DNA of 64,000 nt from Streptomyces toyocaensis (GCF_000725125.1 NZ_JFCB01000001.1:827335-891334); one strand, 5' to 3'; counted from the first letter of the stretch, positions 18,862 to 30,600 are shown. Numbers and translations: made by a program. Notes: generated from the letters alone by a model not told the origin.

Positions 18862-20301
18862 TTACGCCGACACCTCCGACCGGTCCCCGCCCCACAGCGT
18901 GTGGAACGAGCCCTCGCGGTCCGTGCGCCGGTAGGTGTGCGCACCGAAGTAGTCCCGCTGCCCCTGGGTGAGCGCGGCCGGCAGGCGCTCCGCGCGCAGG
19001 GCGTCGTAGTAGGCGAGGGCCGCCGCGAAACCGGGGGTCGGCACGCCCTGGCGGGTCGCCGCGATCAGGACCTCGCGCCAGTCGTCCTGCGCTTCGGCGA
19101 TCTCCCGCGCGAACGTCTCGTCGGACAGCAGGCTCGGCAGGTCGGCCCGTGCGTCGTAGGCGGCCCGGATGCGGTCGAGGAAGGCCGCCCGGATGATGCA
19201 GCCGCCCCGCCAGATCGCCGAGACCGCGCCGAGGTCGATGTTCCAGCCGTACTCCTCGCTGCCCGCGGCGACCTCGTGGAAGCCCTGCGTGTAGGACACG
19301 ATCTTCGACGCGTACAGCGCCTGCTCCACCCGGTCCGCGAAGGCCGCCGCCTCCGACTCGCTCATCGGCGTGGCCTTCGGGCCGGCCAGCCCGCGCGAGG
19401 CCTCGCGCAGCGCCGCGTGCCCCGAGAGGGAGCGGGCGAACACGGCCTCGGCGATGCCGGACACGGGCACGCCGAGGTCGAGGGCGATCTGCACGGTCCA
19501 GCGGCCGGTGCCCTTCTGCTCCGCCTGGTCCACCACCACGTCCACGAACGGCTTGCCCGTGGCGGCGTCCACGTGCGACAGGACCTCGGCCGTGATCTCG
19601 ATCAGGTACGAGTCCAGCCGGCCGGTGTTCCAGGTGCGGAAGATCTCCGCGATCCGCGCGGGGGTGTACCCGGCGACGTCGCGCAGCAGTTGGTACGCCT
19701 CACCGATCAGCTGCATGTCGGCGTACTCGATGCCGTTGTGCACCATCTTCACGAAGTGTCCGGCGCCGTCCGGGCCGACGTGTGTGACACAGGGGGAGCC
19801 GTCCTTCGCCTTCGCGGAGATCTTCTCCAGCATCGGGCCGAGCGAGTCGTAGGACTCCCCGGGGCCGCCCGGCATGATGCTCGGGCCGTGCAGCGCGCCC
19901 TCCTCACCGCCGGAGACGCCCATGCCGACGAAGTGGATGCCCTGCTCGCGCAGCGCCTTCTCCCGGCGCCGGGTGTCGGCGAAATGGGCGTTGCCGCCAT
20001 CGATGATCATGTCGCCGGGCTCAAGGAGCGGGGCGAACTCCTCGATCACCGCGTCCGTCGGCTCGCCGGCCTTCACCATGATGACCAGCCGCCGCGGCCG
20101 CTCCAGTGCCGCCACGAACTCCTTGGCCGTCTCGGCCGGCACGAAGGTGCCCTCGTGTCCGAACTCCTCCACCAGTGTGCGCGTGCGCGCCGGCGTCCGG
20201 TTGTGCACGGCGACCGTGTACCCGTTGCGGGCGAAGTTGCGTGCGAGGTTGCGGCCCATGACCGCGAGTCCGGTGACGCCGATCTGCGCTGAACTGCTCA
20301 T
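18862..20301 (-). CDS. gnd: 6-phosphogluconate dehydrogenase, decarboxylating (NADP+)
   Basis: This 479-aa enzyme oxidises 6-phosphogluconate to ribulose 5-phosphate and CO2, giving NADPH in the pentose phosphate pathway. It has the dinucleotide motif GLAVMGRNLARNFA near the N-terminus, followed by HNRTPAR, which contacts the NADP phosphate. The substrate motif GPDGAGHFVKMVHNGIEY carries the catalytic Lys, and RGGCIIRA and the C-terminal GAHTYRRTDREG complete the family pattern. The length is that of the dimeric long-chain form. The ATG at 20301 follows AGGAGCC. In S. coelicolor a 6PGDH gene (SCO0975) likewise adjoins rpfD (recalled). The NADPH fits the storage-lipid and glycogen genes further right. 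Confidence 0.96.
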   Translation of the reverse strand: MSSSAQIGVTGLAVMGRNLARNFARNGYTVAVHNRTPARTRTLVEEFGHEGTFVPAETAKEFVAALERPRRLVIMVKAGEPTDAVIEEFAPLLEPGDMIIDGGNAHFADTRRREKALREQGIHFVGMGVSGGEEGALHGPSIMPGGPGESYDSLGPMLEKISAKAKDGSPCVTHVGPDGAGHFVKMVHNGIEYADMQLIGEAYQLLRDVAGYTPARIAEIFRTWNTGRLDSYLIEITAEVLSHVDAATGKPFVDVVVDQAEQKGTGRWTVQIALDLGVPVSGIAEAVFARSLSGHAALREASRGLAGPKATPMSESEAAAFADRVEQALYASKIVSYTQGFHEVAAGSEEYGWNIDLGAVSAIWRGGCIIRAAFLDRIRAAYDARADLPSLLSDETFAREIAEAQDDWREVLIAATRQGVPTPGFAAALAYYDALRAERLPAALTQGQRDYFGAHTYRRTDREGSFHTLWGGDRSEVSA

Positions 20302-20640
20302 ATGGGGTGGCTCCTAGTGACCTCGGTATCGGTACTGCCGGTGCGCCGGTGCTGCCGGTCGACGCCCGTCAGTCCTGCCAACGACCATCCTGACGTGCCG
20401 CACTCCCGTGCGCATGCGCGGGTCGCCTCGACGCCGCGCAGGCACATACGAGCGAAGGCACCCGCCGTACTCAGCCGCCGTGCCCGGCACCCCGCGGGAC
20501 AGCGCCCACCGGGCGCACGCACCCGCGTGCCCCCGCGGACGGGCACACCCGCCCGCGCACGCGTGCCTCCACGCGCCAAGGGGGGCGCAACGGGCGAAAA
20601 CTCTTGGCCACTTGGCGCATCCGTGCGGCCGATAGCCGCC
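20302..20640. other. gene-free divergent region between gnd and rpfD
   Basis: No gene is supported in this 339-bp stretch. It includes a C/G-rich tract of GCACGC-like words near 20510-20570 and the start of the rpfD promoter area. I looked for a ydaO/c-di-AMP riboswitch, which precedes some Streptomyces cell-wall hydrolase genes, and did not find its conserved core. Confidence 0.5.
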
Positions 20641-20670
20641 TTGTCACGGCCAGTTCGCAGCGCTTACTTT
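20641..20670 (+). promoter_or_regulatory. rpfD promoter, -35 TTGTCA and -10 TACTTT
   Basis: TTGTCA (20641-20646) and TACTTT (20665-20670) are separated by 18 bp, a good vegetative-type promoter. Transcription would start near 20677, leaving a leader of about 27 nt that contains the GAGGGGG ribosome site. Confidence 0.6.
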
Positions 20671-20682
20671 TGCCCCTCCTGA

Positions 20683-23117
<2,435 letters not shown>

Positions 23118-23345
23118 CGGCTGCTCCTCTGCGTGAGGCCGGGGCGGTGGACCCGGCGCGGCGAACGGTCGGCTCTCATAACCAACACGATGCCGTGTCA
23201 GGATGTTCCCGTCGTCGTCCCTGAGCACTCAATGAGTCCTACTGCCGATGGAGTACGACGGCGACCCCGTCATCCCCTGGGTGGGCGCCCGCGGACGGAG
23301 GGCCCCTGGTTGCTTCCCCTAAGGGGCTTGGTACTACTGCACGTC

Positions 23346-24092
23346 GTGGACCTCGACCCCCGCCTCACCGCCCTTCACCGGCTCGGTGGCTTCTTCGTAC
23401 TGCGCACGCAGGGAGCGGCCGGCCGTTCCCTGCGTTCCCTGCCCACGCTCACCCAGGCATACGGTCCCGGACGCCCGGACGTTCAGGGCGACGCCCTGGC
23501 CTCCCGGATCCGCAGGGTCGCCGATGCCCTGAAGGTGCCGGAGGCGCGGGTCGCCGCGTCGGTGGCCCACCAGGGTCTCGCCGCCCGTCTGTGGTCCGTG
23601 GCGCTCGGCAGCGCCGTCCTCTGCGGCGCCGTCCCCGACCTCGCCCCGCCGCTGCTGCGGTGGGACCCCGAGGGCAGCGCCCCCGACGACCTGTGGCTGA
23701 CCGAGGTGCGTCCGCTGGCCGGCGACGCGCCCACGCTCGTGGACCTGGTCCTGCGCGCCCATCTCGAGCCCCTCGCCGAGGCCCTGCGCACCCGGCACCG
23801 CCTCGCGCCGGGACTGCTGCGCGGCAACGCCGCCTCCGCGCTCGCGGGCGCCGCCCGGGAACTGGACCGCTGGGGGCGGCGCCACGGCCGTACGGACGTC
23901 GCCGCCCGCGCCGCCTCCCTGACCCGCGACATACTCGCCGACCCGCTGCTCGCCGGGACCGGGACCCTCACCGGCACCGTCTTCCGGCGCCGCAGCTGCT
24001 GCCTGTACTACCGGGTGCCCGGCGGGGGCGTCTGCGGCGACTGTTGCTTCGTACGGCCCCCCTGCTCTTCCCCACGCGCCCCGTCTGAGTGA
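23346..24092 (+). CDS. FhuF-like (2Fe-2S) ferric reductase-type protein
   Basis: This 248-aa protein ends with the Cys cluster of FhuF C-terminal domains, RRSCCLYYRVPGGGVCGDCC (CC-x10-CxxC), which binds a 2Fe-2S centre and reduces siderophore-bound ferric iron in known members. The body is helical and Ala/Leu/Arg-rich with no signal peptide. The start is uncertain: the GTG at 23346 may be leaderless, with a TACTAC-type -10 about 8 nt upstream; a TTG at 23328 is in frame. No siderophore transport genes are near. The stop overlaps the region just before glgA by a few bases. Confidence 0.8.
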   Translation: MDLDPRLTALHRLGGFFVLRTQGAAGRSLRSLPTLTQAYGPGRPDVQGDALASRIRRVADALKVPEARVAASVAHQGLAARLWSVALGSAVLCGAVPDLAPPLLRWDPEGSAPDDLWLTEVRPLAGDAPTLVDLVLRAHLEPLAEALRTRHRLAPGLLRGNAASALAGAARELDRWGRRHGRTDVAARAASLTRDILADPLLAGTGTLTGTVFRRRSCCLYYRVPGGGVCGDCCFVRPPCSSPRAPSE

Positions 24093-24130
24093 CCATGAGA
24101 GGAACGTCCGCGCAGACAGGGGGTTCACGG

Positions 24131-25282
24131 GTGCGAGTGGGACTACTGACCCGGGAGTACCCCCCGGACGTGTACGGCGGCGCGGGGGTCCACGTGGAGT
24201 TCCTCGCCCGGGAGCTGAGGCCCCTGGTGGACCTGGAGGTGCACTGCTGGGGCGAGGGCAGGACGGACGGCGTGCTCCGCCACCGCCCCTGGTCCACGCT
24301 CGACGGGGCCAACGACGCCCTGCGGACCTTCTCCGTGGACCTGGCCATGGCCGCCGCCCTGCAGGACCGCGAACTGGTCCACTCCCACACCTGGTACGCC
24401 AACCTCGGCGGTCACCTCGCCAAGCTGCTGTACGGCGTCCCGCACGTGATGACGGCCCACTCCCTGGAGCCGCTGCGCCCCTGGAAGGCCGAGCAGCTCG
24501 GCGGCGGCTACGCCCTGTCGAGCTGGGCCGAGCGCACCGCGGTCGAGGCCGCCGACGGAGTGATCGCGGTGTCCGGTGCCATGCGCGACGACATCCTCGG
24601 CTGCTACCCGGCCCTGGACCCCGCCCGGGTGCACGTCGTGCACAACGGCATCGACACGACCCTGTACCGTCCCGACCCCGCCACCGACGCCCTGGACCGG
24701 ATCGGCCTGGACCGCTCCCGCCCGTACGTGCTGTTCGTCGGCCGTATCACCCGGCAGAAGGGCGTGCCCCAGCTGCTGCGGGCGGTGCGCGGCATCGACC
24801 CGGCCGCACAGGTCGTGCTGTGCGCGGGGGCGCCGGACACGCCCGAGATCGACCGGGAGTTCCGCGAGCTGTACGAGGAGCTGAGCCGGGTGCGCGAGGG
24901 GGTGTACTGGATTCCGCAGATGCTGCCGCGCCCGGAGGTGATCCAGCTGCTCACGCACGCCGCCGTGTTCGTGTGCCCCTCGGTGTACGAACCGCTCGGC
25001 ATCGTCAACCTGGAGGCCATGGCCTGCGGCACCGCCGTGGTCGCCTCCCGGGTCGGCGGCATCCCGGAGGTCGTGGCGGACGGCTCCACGGGGGTACTCG
25101 TGGAGGTGGACGACGACTTCGAGGCGGGCCTCGCGCGGACCCTCGACTCGGTCCTCGGCGATCCGGCCACGGCACGGCGGATGGGTGAGGCGGGGCGGGA
25201 ACGCGCGGTCGCGGAGTTCGGCTGGGACGCGGTAGCCCGGCGCACGGCCGGGCTCTACGAGGAGATCCTCAAGCAGGCTTAG
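24131..25282 (+). CDS. glgA: actinobacterial GlgA/GlgM-type glycosyltransferase (glycogen pathway)
   Basis: This 383-aa GT4/GT5-like GT-B enzyme uses ADP-glucose. Actinobacterial members named GlgA act largely as GlgM, making maltose 1-phosphate for GlgE-dependent alpha-glucan synthesis (recalled from mycobacterial work). Features include the N-terminal loop TREYPPDVYGGAGVHVE, VHNGIDT, VLFVGRITRQKGVPQLL and the sugar-nucleotide motif CPSVYEPLGIVNLEAMACG. The start is the GTG at 24131, 8 nt after AGGGGG; earlier in-frame codons (24089, 24095) have poorer sites. It is followed after 51 bp by glgC, so substrate supply and use are coupled in one operon. Confidence 0.93.
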   Translation: MRVGLLTREYPPDVYGGAGVHVEFLARELRPLVDLEVHCWGEGRTDGVLRHRPWSTLDGANDALRTFSVDLAMAAALQDRELVHSHTWYANLGGHLAKLLYGVPHVMTAHSLEPLRPWKAEQLGGGYALSSWAERTAVEAADGVIAVSGAMRDDILGCYPALDPARVHVVHNGIDTTLYRPDPATDALDRIGLDRSRPYVLFVGRITRQKGVPQLLRAVRGIDPAAQVVLCAGAPDTPEIDREFRELYEELSRVREGVYWIPQMLPRPEVIQLLTHAAVFVCPSVYEPLGIVNLEAMACGTAVVASRVGGIPEVVADGSTGVLVEVDDDFEAGLARTLDSVLGDPATARRMGEAGRERAVAEFGWDAVARRTAGLYEEILKQA

Positions 25283-25333
25283 TCCCGCCTGTCCGGGGCA
25301 GTCTTGGGAAAACTCGGCGTGAGGGGAGCGGCC

Positions 25334-26554
25334 ATGCGTCGTGGTGGTCCTTCGGTCCTGGGAATCGTGCTCGCGGGCGGCGAGGGCAAGCGCCTGATGC
25401 CCCTCACCGCGGACCGCGCCAAACCGGCGGTCACCTTCGGCGGCACCTACCGCCTGGTCGACTTCGTCCTGTCCAACCTGGTCAACGGCGACATCCTGCG
25501 CATCTGCGTACTCACGCAGTACAAGTCGCACTCGCTGGACCGGCACGTCACCACCACCTGGCGCATGTCGAGCCTGCTCGGCAACTACGTCACCCCGGTC
25601 CCCGCCCAGCAGCGCCTCGGCCCGCGCTGGTACCTGGGCAGCGCCGACGCCATCCTGCAGTCGCTGAACCTGATCCACGACGAACAGCCCGAGTACGTGG
25701 CCGTCTTCGGCGCCGACCACGTGTACCGCATGGATCCGCGCCAGATGCTGGCCCAGCACATCGAGAGCGGCGCCGGGGTCACGGTGGCCGGCATCCGGGT
25801 GCCGCGCTCGGAGTCCTCCGCCTTCGGTGTGATCACGCCGGGTTCGGACGGGCAGACGGTGGAGGGCTTCCTGGAGAAGCCCACCGATCCGCCGGGCCTC
25901 GCCGACGACCCCGAGTGCGTGTTCGCCTCCATGGGCAACTACATCTTCACCACCAAGGCGCTCATCGAGGCCCTGCACCGGGACGCGGAGGACGAGAACT
26001 CGGTGCACGACATGGGCGGTTCGATCCTGCCCCAGCTCACCGACCGGGGCGAGGCCCACCTGTACGACTTCAGCTCCAACCACGTGCCCGGCGAGACCAG
26101 CCGGGACCAGGGCTACTGGCGGGACGTCGGCACCCTGGACGCGTACTACGACGCCCACATGGACCTGATCGCAGAGCGCCCCGCCTTCAACCTCTACAAC
26201 CGGCAGTGGCCCATCTACACCCACTCCGGTCAGCTCTCCCCGGCCCGCTTCAACGCCGGCGGCATGGCGAGCGAGTCGATCATCAGCGCAGGCTGCCTGA
26301 TCCGGGGCCAGGTCACGCGGTCGGTGCTGTCGCCGGGAGTGGTGATCGACCCGGGGGCCGTGGTGCAGGGCTCGGTGCTGCACGACAACGTGCACATCGG
26401 GCGGGGCGCGGTGGTGCGCGGGGCGGTGCTCGACAAGAACGTCGAGGTGCCGCCGGGCGCGACGATCGGCGTCAACCCCCAGCGTGACGCCGAGCTGTAC
26501 ACGGTGTCCAAGGGCGGCGTGATCGCGCTCGGCAAGGGGCAGCGGGTGCCCTAG
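25334..26554 (+). CDS. glgC: glucose-1-phosphate adenylyltransferase
   Basis: This 406-aa enzyme makes ADP-glucose from glucose 1-phosphate and ATP, the committed step for glycogen. It has the nucleotidyltransferase motif [13 protein letters not shown], the [11 protein letters not shown]ys loop, [23 protein letters not shown] and the SGGxx-like FLEKPTDP. The C-terminal part is a left-handed beta-helix with hexapeptide repeats ([12 protein letters not shown], then [12 protein letters not shown]). The ATG at 25334 follows GAGGGGAG. It is second in the glgA-glgC pair and a hairpin terminator follows. Confidence 0.96.
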   Translation: MRRGGPSVLGIVLAGGEGKRLMPLTADRAKPAVTFGGTYRLVDFVLSNLVNGDILRICVLTQYKSHSLDRHVTTTWRMSSLLGNYVTPVPAQQRLGPRWYLGSADAILQSLNLIHDEQPEYVAVFGADHVYRMDPRQMLAQHIESGAGVTVAGIRVPRSESSAFGVITPGSDGQTVEGFLEKPTDPPGLADDPECVFASMGNYIFTTKALIEALHRDAEDENSVHDMGGSILPQLTDRGEAHLYDFSSNHVPGETSRDQGYWRDVGTLDAYYDAHMDLIAERPAFNLYNRQWPIYTHSGQLSPARFNAGGMASESIISAGCLIRGQVTRSVLSPGVVIDPGAVVQGSVLHDNVHIGRGAVVRGAVLDKNVEVPPGATIGVNPQRDAELYTVSKGGVIALGKGQRVP

Positions 26555-26586
26555 GTGTATTGCCCAGAGAGGTTGGGGACGCGGCT

Positions 26587-26606
26587 GCCCGCCTCCGGAG
26601 GCGGGC
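26587..26606 (+). terminator. palindromic hairpin after glgC
   Basis: A 20-bp perfect palindrome (GCCCGCCTCC at 26587-26596, GGAGGCGGGC at 26597-26606) lies 33 bp past the glgC stop. It probably ends the glgA-glgC transcript. The rest of 26607-26847 holds no gene. Confidence 0.65.
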
Positions 26607-26847
26607 GTGCGGCGAACCGTTCCTCCAGTGGGCCGCGCCCGTCCGGGTGGCATCCGCCGCCCGGTGGGCGGTGATCGTGCCACGTCGGCCCCCGTGTGAC
26701 ACCCCGGACCCGCCCCTGCGCCGTGCCGCTGAGTGGGGCAGCGACGTCACATGCTGTTAACTACGTGTAGCCAGATCGTACTTGACCGTAATCGGCCGGG
26801 AGCGATTGACTGCTGATCCTTTCCCGACGTCGACGCGAGGCCCCGAC

Positions 26848-28275
26848 ATGACCGCAGACCCGCTCGCTCCTCTCGATCTGGCCTTCTGGAACATCGAGTC
26901 GGCCGGTCACCCGATGCACCTCGCGGCGCTCGGTGTCTTCTCCGCCGGCTCACCCTCCGCCGCGGCCCACGCGGCGGACCTGCTGGCCGCCCGTGCCGCC
27001 GCCGTGCCCGGGCTGCGGATGCGCATCCGGGACACCTGGCAGGCCCCCGGACTGCGGCGGTCGCTGTCGGCGCTGCGCCGCCCGTGGCCGGCCCCCGGCG
27101 AGCCCCTCACCGCCGCGCTGCGGCAGCCGCTCGCCTCCGCCGTGCGCCTCTCGCGCGCCTTCGGCGGTGCCAGCCGGGAGCCCGACCCCGCCTTCGACCC
27201 GCTCGACCACGTCCGGCTCCACGCCGCCGCCGACGACTTCCACACCGCGGCCGGGCGGCTCATGGGCCGCCCCCTTGAGCGCACCCGGCCGCCCTGGGAG
27301 GCTCATGTGCTGCCGGGGGAGGACGGCGCCTCCTTCGCCGTCCTGTTCAAGTTCCACCACGCCCTCGCCGACGGACTGCGGGCCCTCGCCCTCGCCGCCG
27401 CGCTGATGGACCCGATGGACCTGCCCACCCCCCGGTCCCGCCCCGCCGAGTCCCCGCGCGGACTGCTCCCGGACGTGCGCGAGGTGCCGGGCCTGGTGCG
27501 GGACGCCCTGTCCGACGCGGGCCGGGCCCTGGACATCGGCGCCGCCGTCGCCCGCTCCACCCTCGACATGCGCTCCTCGCCGGCCCTGACCTGCGCGCCC
27601 AGCGGCACCCGCCGCACCGCCGGCGCGGTCGTGGACCTCGACGACGTGCACCGGATCCGCAAGAGCGCCGGCGGCACGGTCAACGACGTCACGATCGCGG
27701 TGGTGGCCGGCGCGCTGCGCCGCTGGCTCGACGAACGTGGCGACGGCAGCGAAGGGGTCGCCCCGCGCGCCCTCATCCCCGTCTCCCGGCGCAGGCCGCG
27801 CACCGCCCACCCCCAGGGCAACCGGCTCTCCGGGTACTTGACACGGCTTCCCGTCGACGAGCGGGACCCACTCGCCCGGCTCTCCCACGTGCGCACCGCC
27901 ATGGACCGCAACAAGGACGCCGGGCCGCACCGGGGTGCGGGCGCCGTCGCCCTGCTCGCCGATCACGTACCGCCGCTCGGCCACCGGCTCGGCGGGCCGC
28001 TGCTGGGCCAGGCGGCCCGGCTCTGGTTCGACGTCCTGGTCACCAGCGTGCCCCTGCCCGGCTTCGGCCTGAGGCTCGGCGGCAACCCGCTCGGCGCCGT
28101 GTTCCCGCTCGCGCCCCTGGCCCCCGGCCACTCCCTCGCGGTCGCGGTGTCCACCTACCGCGGGCGCGTCCACTACGGGCTGGTCGCCGACGGCGCCGCC
28201 GTCCCGGACCTCGACCGCCTGGCCCACGCGCTGACCGAGGAGGTGACGACGCTGACCGCCGTCTGCGAGCACTGA
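26848..28275 (+). CDS. wax ester synthase / diacylglycerol acyltransferase (WS/DGAT)
   Basis: This 475-aa acyltransferase joins acyl-CoA to diacylglycerol or an alcohol and builds storage lipid at the membrane. The N-terminal half shows LDLAFWNIESAGHPMHL and the catalytic HHALADG (H170-H171, the HHxxxDG motif). The C-terminal half has the family stretch GGTVNDVTIAVVAGALRRWL and VTSVPLPGF (the PLW/NVPGP-like region). The ATG at 26848 has a modest GAGG upstream; an in-frame ATG at 26782 has no site. In S. coelicolor the main triacylglycerol synthase SCO0958 lies in this neighbourhood (recalled), so orthology is likely. It sits with glycogen genes as a carbon-storage group. Confidence 0.93.
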   Translation: MTADPLAPLDLAFWNIESAGHPMHLAALGVFSAGSPSAAAHAADLLAARAAAVPGLRMRIRDTWQAPGLRRSLSALRRPWPAPGEPLTAALRQPLASAVRLSRAFGGASREPDPAFDPLDHVRLHAAADDFHTAAGRLMGRPLERTRPPWEAHVLPGEDGASFAVLFKFHHALADGLRALALAAALMDPMDLPTPRSRPAESPRGLLPDVREVPGLVRDALSDAGRALDIGAAVARSTLDMRSSPALTCAPSGTRRTAGAVVDLDDVHRIRKSAGGTVNDVTIAVVAGALRRWLDERGDGSEGVAPRALIPVSRRRPRTAHPQGNRLSGYLTRLPVDERDPLARLSHVRTAMDRNKDAGPHRGAGAVALLADHVPPLGHRLGGPLLGQAARLWFDVLVTSVPLPGFGLRLGGNPLGAVFPLAPLAPGHSLAVAVSTYRGRVHYGLVADGAAVPDLDRLAHALTEEVTTLTAVCEH

Positions 28276-28285
28276 GCGAGCGGGT

Positions 28286-28316
28286 TTGGTGCCGCGGCCG
28301 GGCGCTGAAGTAAAAT
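28286..28316 (+). promoter_or_regulatory. possible promoter of the SDR gene
   Basis: TTGGTG (28286-28291) and TAAAAT (28311-28316) are 19 bp apart in the short gap after the DGAT gene. TAAAAT is an unusually A/T-rich word here, which makes the -10 convincing. The -35 is weaker. Confidence 0.5.
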
Positions 28317-28380
28317 CCGGCGTTCGACAGCGGACGCGAACGGAGCGCCGCGAGAAGCAGAGCGGGAAACGGCAGCGGCG

Positions 28381-29874
28381 ATGACGGTGACACAGGACGG
28401 CCCCGAGGCCACGGACGCGGTGGCATACGGGCCCGGCATCGACCCCGAGCGGCTGGCCGTCTGCCTCGGCGTGCTCGAGGAACTCGACAAACTCGACGTC
28501 GACCACCCGGACGCGATCCTGGTCCGCCGGGCCACCTCGCACATCTACCGCACGGTCAAGCAGCGCCGCCGCCAGGAGCGCCGGGCCGCGAAGACCGCCC
28601 ACGACAAGGCGGTCACCGAGGCCACCGCCACGGGTTCCGCCGAGCGCATCGACGACGAGACCGAAGGCATCCTGCCCTCCTCCCGCGTCGAGCCCGGGAA
28701 GATCGCGGGGATACTCCAGCGCCCGCGCTCCTGCTACACCTGCAAGGCCCGCTACGTCGAGGTCGACTACTTCTACCACCAGCTCTGCCCGTCGTGCGCC
28801 GCCGAGAACCGGGCCCGGCGCGACGCCCGCACCGACCTCACCGGCAAGCGGGCGCTGCTCACCGGCGGACGCGCCAAGATCGGCATGTACATCGCGCTGC
28901 GGCTGCTGCGTGACGGTGCCCACACCACCATCACCACACGCTTCCCGAAGGACGCCATCCGCCGCTTCAAGGCCATGGACGACTCCGGTGACTGGATGCA
29001 CCGCCTCGAGGTCGTCGGCATCGACCTGCGCGACCCGGCCCAGGCCGTCGCGCTGGCCGACCGGGTCGCGGAGCAGGGCCCGCTCGACATCCTGATCAAC
29101 AACGCCACCCAGACCGTGCGCCGCCTGCCGTCCGCGTACGCCGCGCTCGTCGAGGGCGAGAGCGCCCCGCTGCCGGCCGGTGAGCTGCCCGCCCACCACG
29201 TCATCGGTGCCTTCAACTCCGGCGCGGTCGACGGACTGACCGCGCTCCCCGTCGGGGTCAGCGGACTCGACGCGCAGAAGGTGGCCGACCTGGCGCTGGT
29301 CGCGGGCAACGCCAGCGTGGTGCGCCACCGGGACGGCACGGCGATCGACGCGGGCGGCCTGGTCCCCGACGTCGTCGACTCCAACACCTGGGTCCAGACC
29401 ATCGAGCAGATCTCCCCCGTGGAGCTGCTGGAGACCCAGCTGTGCAACTACACGGCGCCGTTCATCCTGATCAGCGCGCTGCGCCCGGCGATGGCCGAGG
29501 CCGCGCGGCGGGCGTCCAACGGTCGCGCGTACGTCGTCAACGTCTCGGCGATGGAGGGCGTGTTCGACCGCGGCTACAAGGGCGCGGGGCACCCCAACAC
29601 CAACGCGGCCAAGGCGGCGATGAACATGGTGACGCGGACCAGCGCGCAGGAGATGTTCGACACCGACCGCATCCTGATGACCTCGGTCGACACCGGCTGG
29701 ATCACCGACGAGCGTCCCCACTTCGACAAGCTGCGCCTCGCCGAGGCCGGCTTCCACGCCCCGCTCGACCTGGTCGACGGCGCTGCCCGCGTCTACGACC
29801 CGATCGTGCGCGGCGAGGCCGGCGAGGACCTGTACGGCGTCTTCCTGAAGGACTACGCGCCCGGCCGGTGGTGA
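28381..29874 (+). CDS. atypical SDR-fold oxidoreductase with an N-terminal zinc-ribbon-like segment
   Basis: This 497-aa protein is twice the usual SDR size. Residues 1-150 are helical and charged (KQRRRQERRAAKTAH). They include a four-Cys segment, SCYTCKARYVEVDYFYHQLC followed by PSC, likely to bind zinc. The Rossmann part begins near 157 (LTGKRALLTGGRAKIGMYIA), with NNATQTVRRLP after strand 4. At the active-site helix the text is NTNAAKAAMNM: Lys411 is kept, but the usual Tyr four residues earlier is Thr407. The dinucleotide motif also departs from GxxxGIG. The protein may thus have altered chemistry. It follows the DGAT gene; a role in lipid or development is only contextual. Confidence 0.8.
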   Translation: MTVTQDGPEATDAVAYGPGIDPERLAVCLGVLEELDKLDVDHPDAILVRRATSHIYRTVKQRRRQERRAAKTAHDKAVTEATATGSAERIDDETEGILPSSRVEPGKIAGILQRPRSCYTCKARYVEVDYFYHQLCPSCAAENRARRDARTDLTGKRALLTGGRAKIGMYIALRLLRDGAHTTITTRFPKDAIRRFKAMDDSGDWMHRLEVVGIDLRDPAQAVALADRVAEQGPLDILINNATQTVRRLPSAYAALVEGESAPLPAGELPAHHVIGAFNSGAVDGLTALPVGVSGLDAQKVADLALVAGNASVVRHRDGTAIDAGGLVPDVVDSNTWVQTIEQISPVELLETQLCNYTAPFILISALRPAMAEAARRASNGRAYVVNVSAMEGVFDRGYKGAGHPNTNAAKAAMNMVTRTSAQEMFDTDRILMTSVDTGWITDERPHFDKLRLAEAGFHAPLDLVDGAARVYDPIVRGEAGEDLYGVFLKDYAPGRW

Positions 29875-29946
29875 CCCCGGCGCCCCGAGGGCGCCGTCAG
29901 CCGGCCGGCCCCCGGGCCCTGTTGCCCGTTCCCGAGCTGGCCGCGC

Positions 29947-30209
29947 GTGAACGGCTCGGCGTGGCGGGTCACCCTCCATGAGCTCCACCAGGCCGCCGAG
30001 GGACTGCGCAGCGAGGCGTACCCCGTGAGGCTCGATGTCCCGTGCGCCGTCGCCGCCGCCGGGGTTGAACGAGAGGCCGCCATGCTCGCGGTGCTCCGGA
30101 CGCGGCCCGGTCCTTCGGGTGCGACCTCCCCGGCATGGCCGACGGCGCCCGCGCCTACTACGAAGAGCTCAAGGCCGAGGACGAGGAGGCCGAGGCGGCG
30201 CGCACCTGA
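29947..30209 (+). pseudogene. decayed small gene after the SDR
   Basis: A GTG at 29947 opens a biased run (WRVTLHELHQAAEGLRSEAY) that degrades near 30060. The bias reappears in another frame and ends at the TGA at 30207-30209 as MADGARAYYEELKAEDEEAE. Together they look like one short gene broken by a frameshift. The family is not recognised. Confidence 0.35.
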
Positions 30210-30277
30210 GCCAGCCCGGGAGCGAGGACTGCGGCGGCCGCCTTCGCTCCCGGCAGGGCCGCCACGGAACACCACTG

Positions 30278-30475
30278 ATGAAGCTGATCATCCCCGCCTT
30301 CGACCAGCACTACCGCGCATCCGCCACGGACCACAATTGGACCGACCCCGAAGAGATCCTCACCATCGGCGCCGACGAAGCCTTTGCCGGCATCGACAGC
30401 CGCCGGTACACCACGCACGGCCGGGTCACCGCACTCGACGTCGCCCGCGACGAGGTCACCGACAAGATAGGGAGC
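30278..30475 (+). pseudogene. truncated unknown gene fragment
   Basis: From the ATG at 30278 about 66 codons read as ordinary protein (MKLIIPAFDQHYRASATDHN, then EEILTIGADEAFAGIDSRRY and TALDVARDEVTDKIG). Bias is then lost at the boundary with an IS110-type remnant. The nominal frame runs to 30751 but its second half is out of phase with the transposase-like text. It looks like a gene cut by insertion and deletion of a mobile element. No function can be given. Confidence 0.4.
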
Positions 30476-30481
30476 ACGCGC

Positions 30482-30496
30482 ACCAGGTCACCTGGT
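30482..30496. repeat. 15-bp palindrome at the IS-remnant junction
   Basis: ACCAGGT-C-ACCTGGT is a perfect inverted repeat. It lies exactly where the upstream gene fragment ends and transposase-like sequence begins. It may be a junction product. Confidence 0.7.
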
Positions 30497-30600
30497 CACC
30501 AGGAGCCAGTGCCCACTACGACCGCCGCCGAGCAGTCGGCGACCGCCACGTCGCAGCACAGCGCAGCCTCTTCAACCGCTTCATTATCCGCGTGGGACGT
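30482..30600 (+). mobile_element. remnant of an IS110-family transposase C-terminus
   Basis: In one frame (about 30505-30595) the text reads GASAHYDRRRAVGDRHVAAQ then RSLFNRFIIRVGRL. This matches the C-terminal YDRRRAAGD..HxAALRNLFNR pattern of actinobacterial IS110/IS116-type transposases, as I recall it. The rest of the element is missing. It marks a past insertion at the left border of the six-gene cassette. Confidence 0.6.

Noticed and set aside
26950..29988. 1012-aa antisense ORF across the DGAT and SDR genes
   Set aside because: It spans two real genes on the other strand and has composition of a reverse-frame shadow (Gly, Val, Arg, His repeats).
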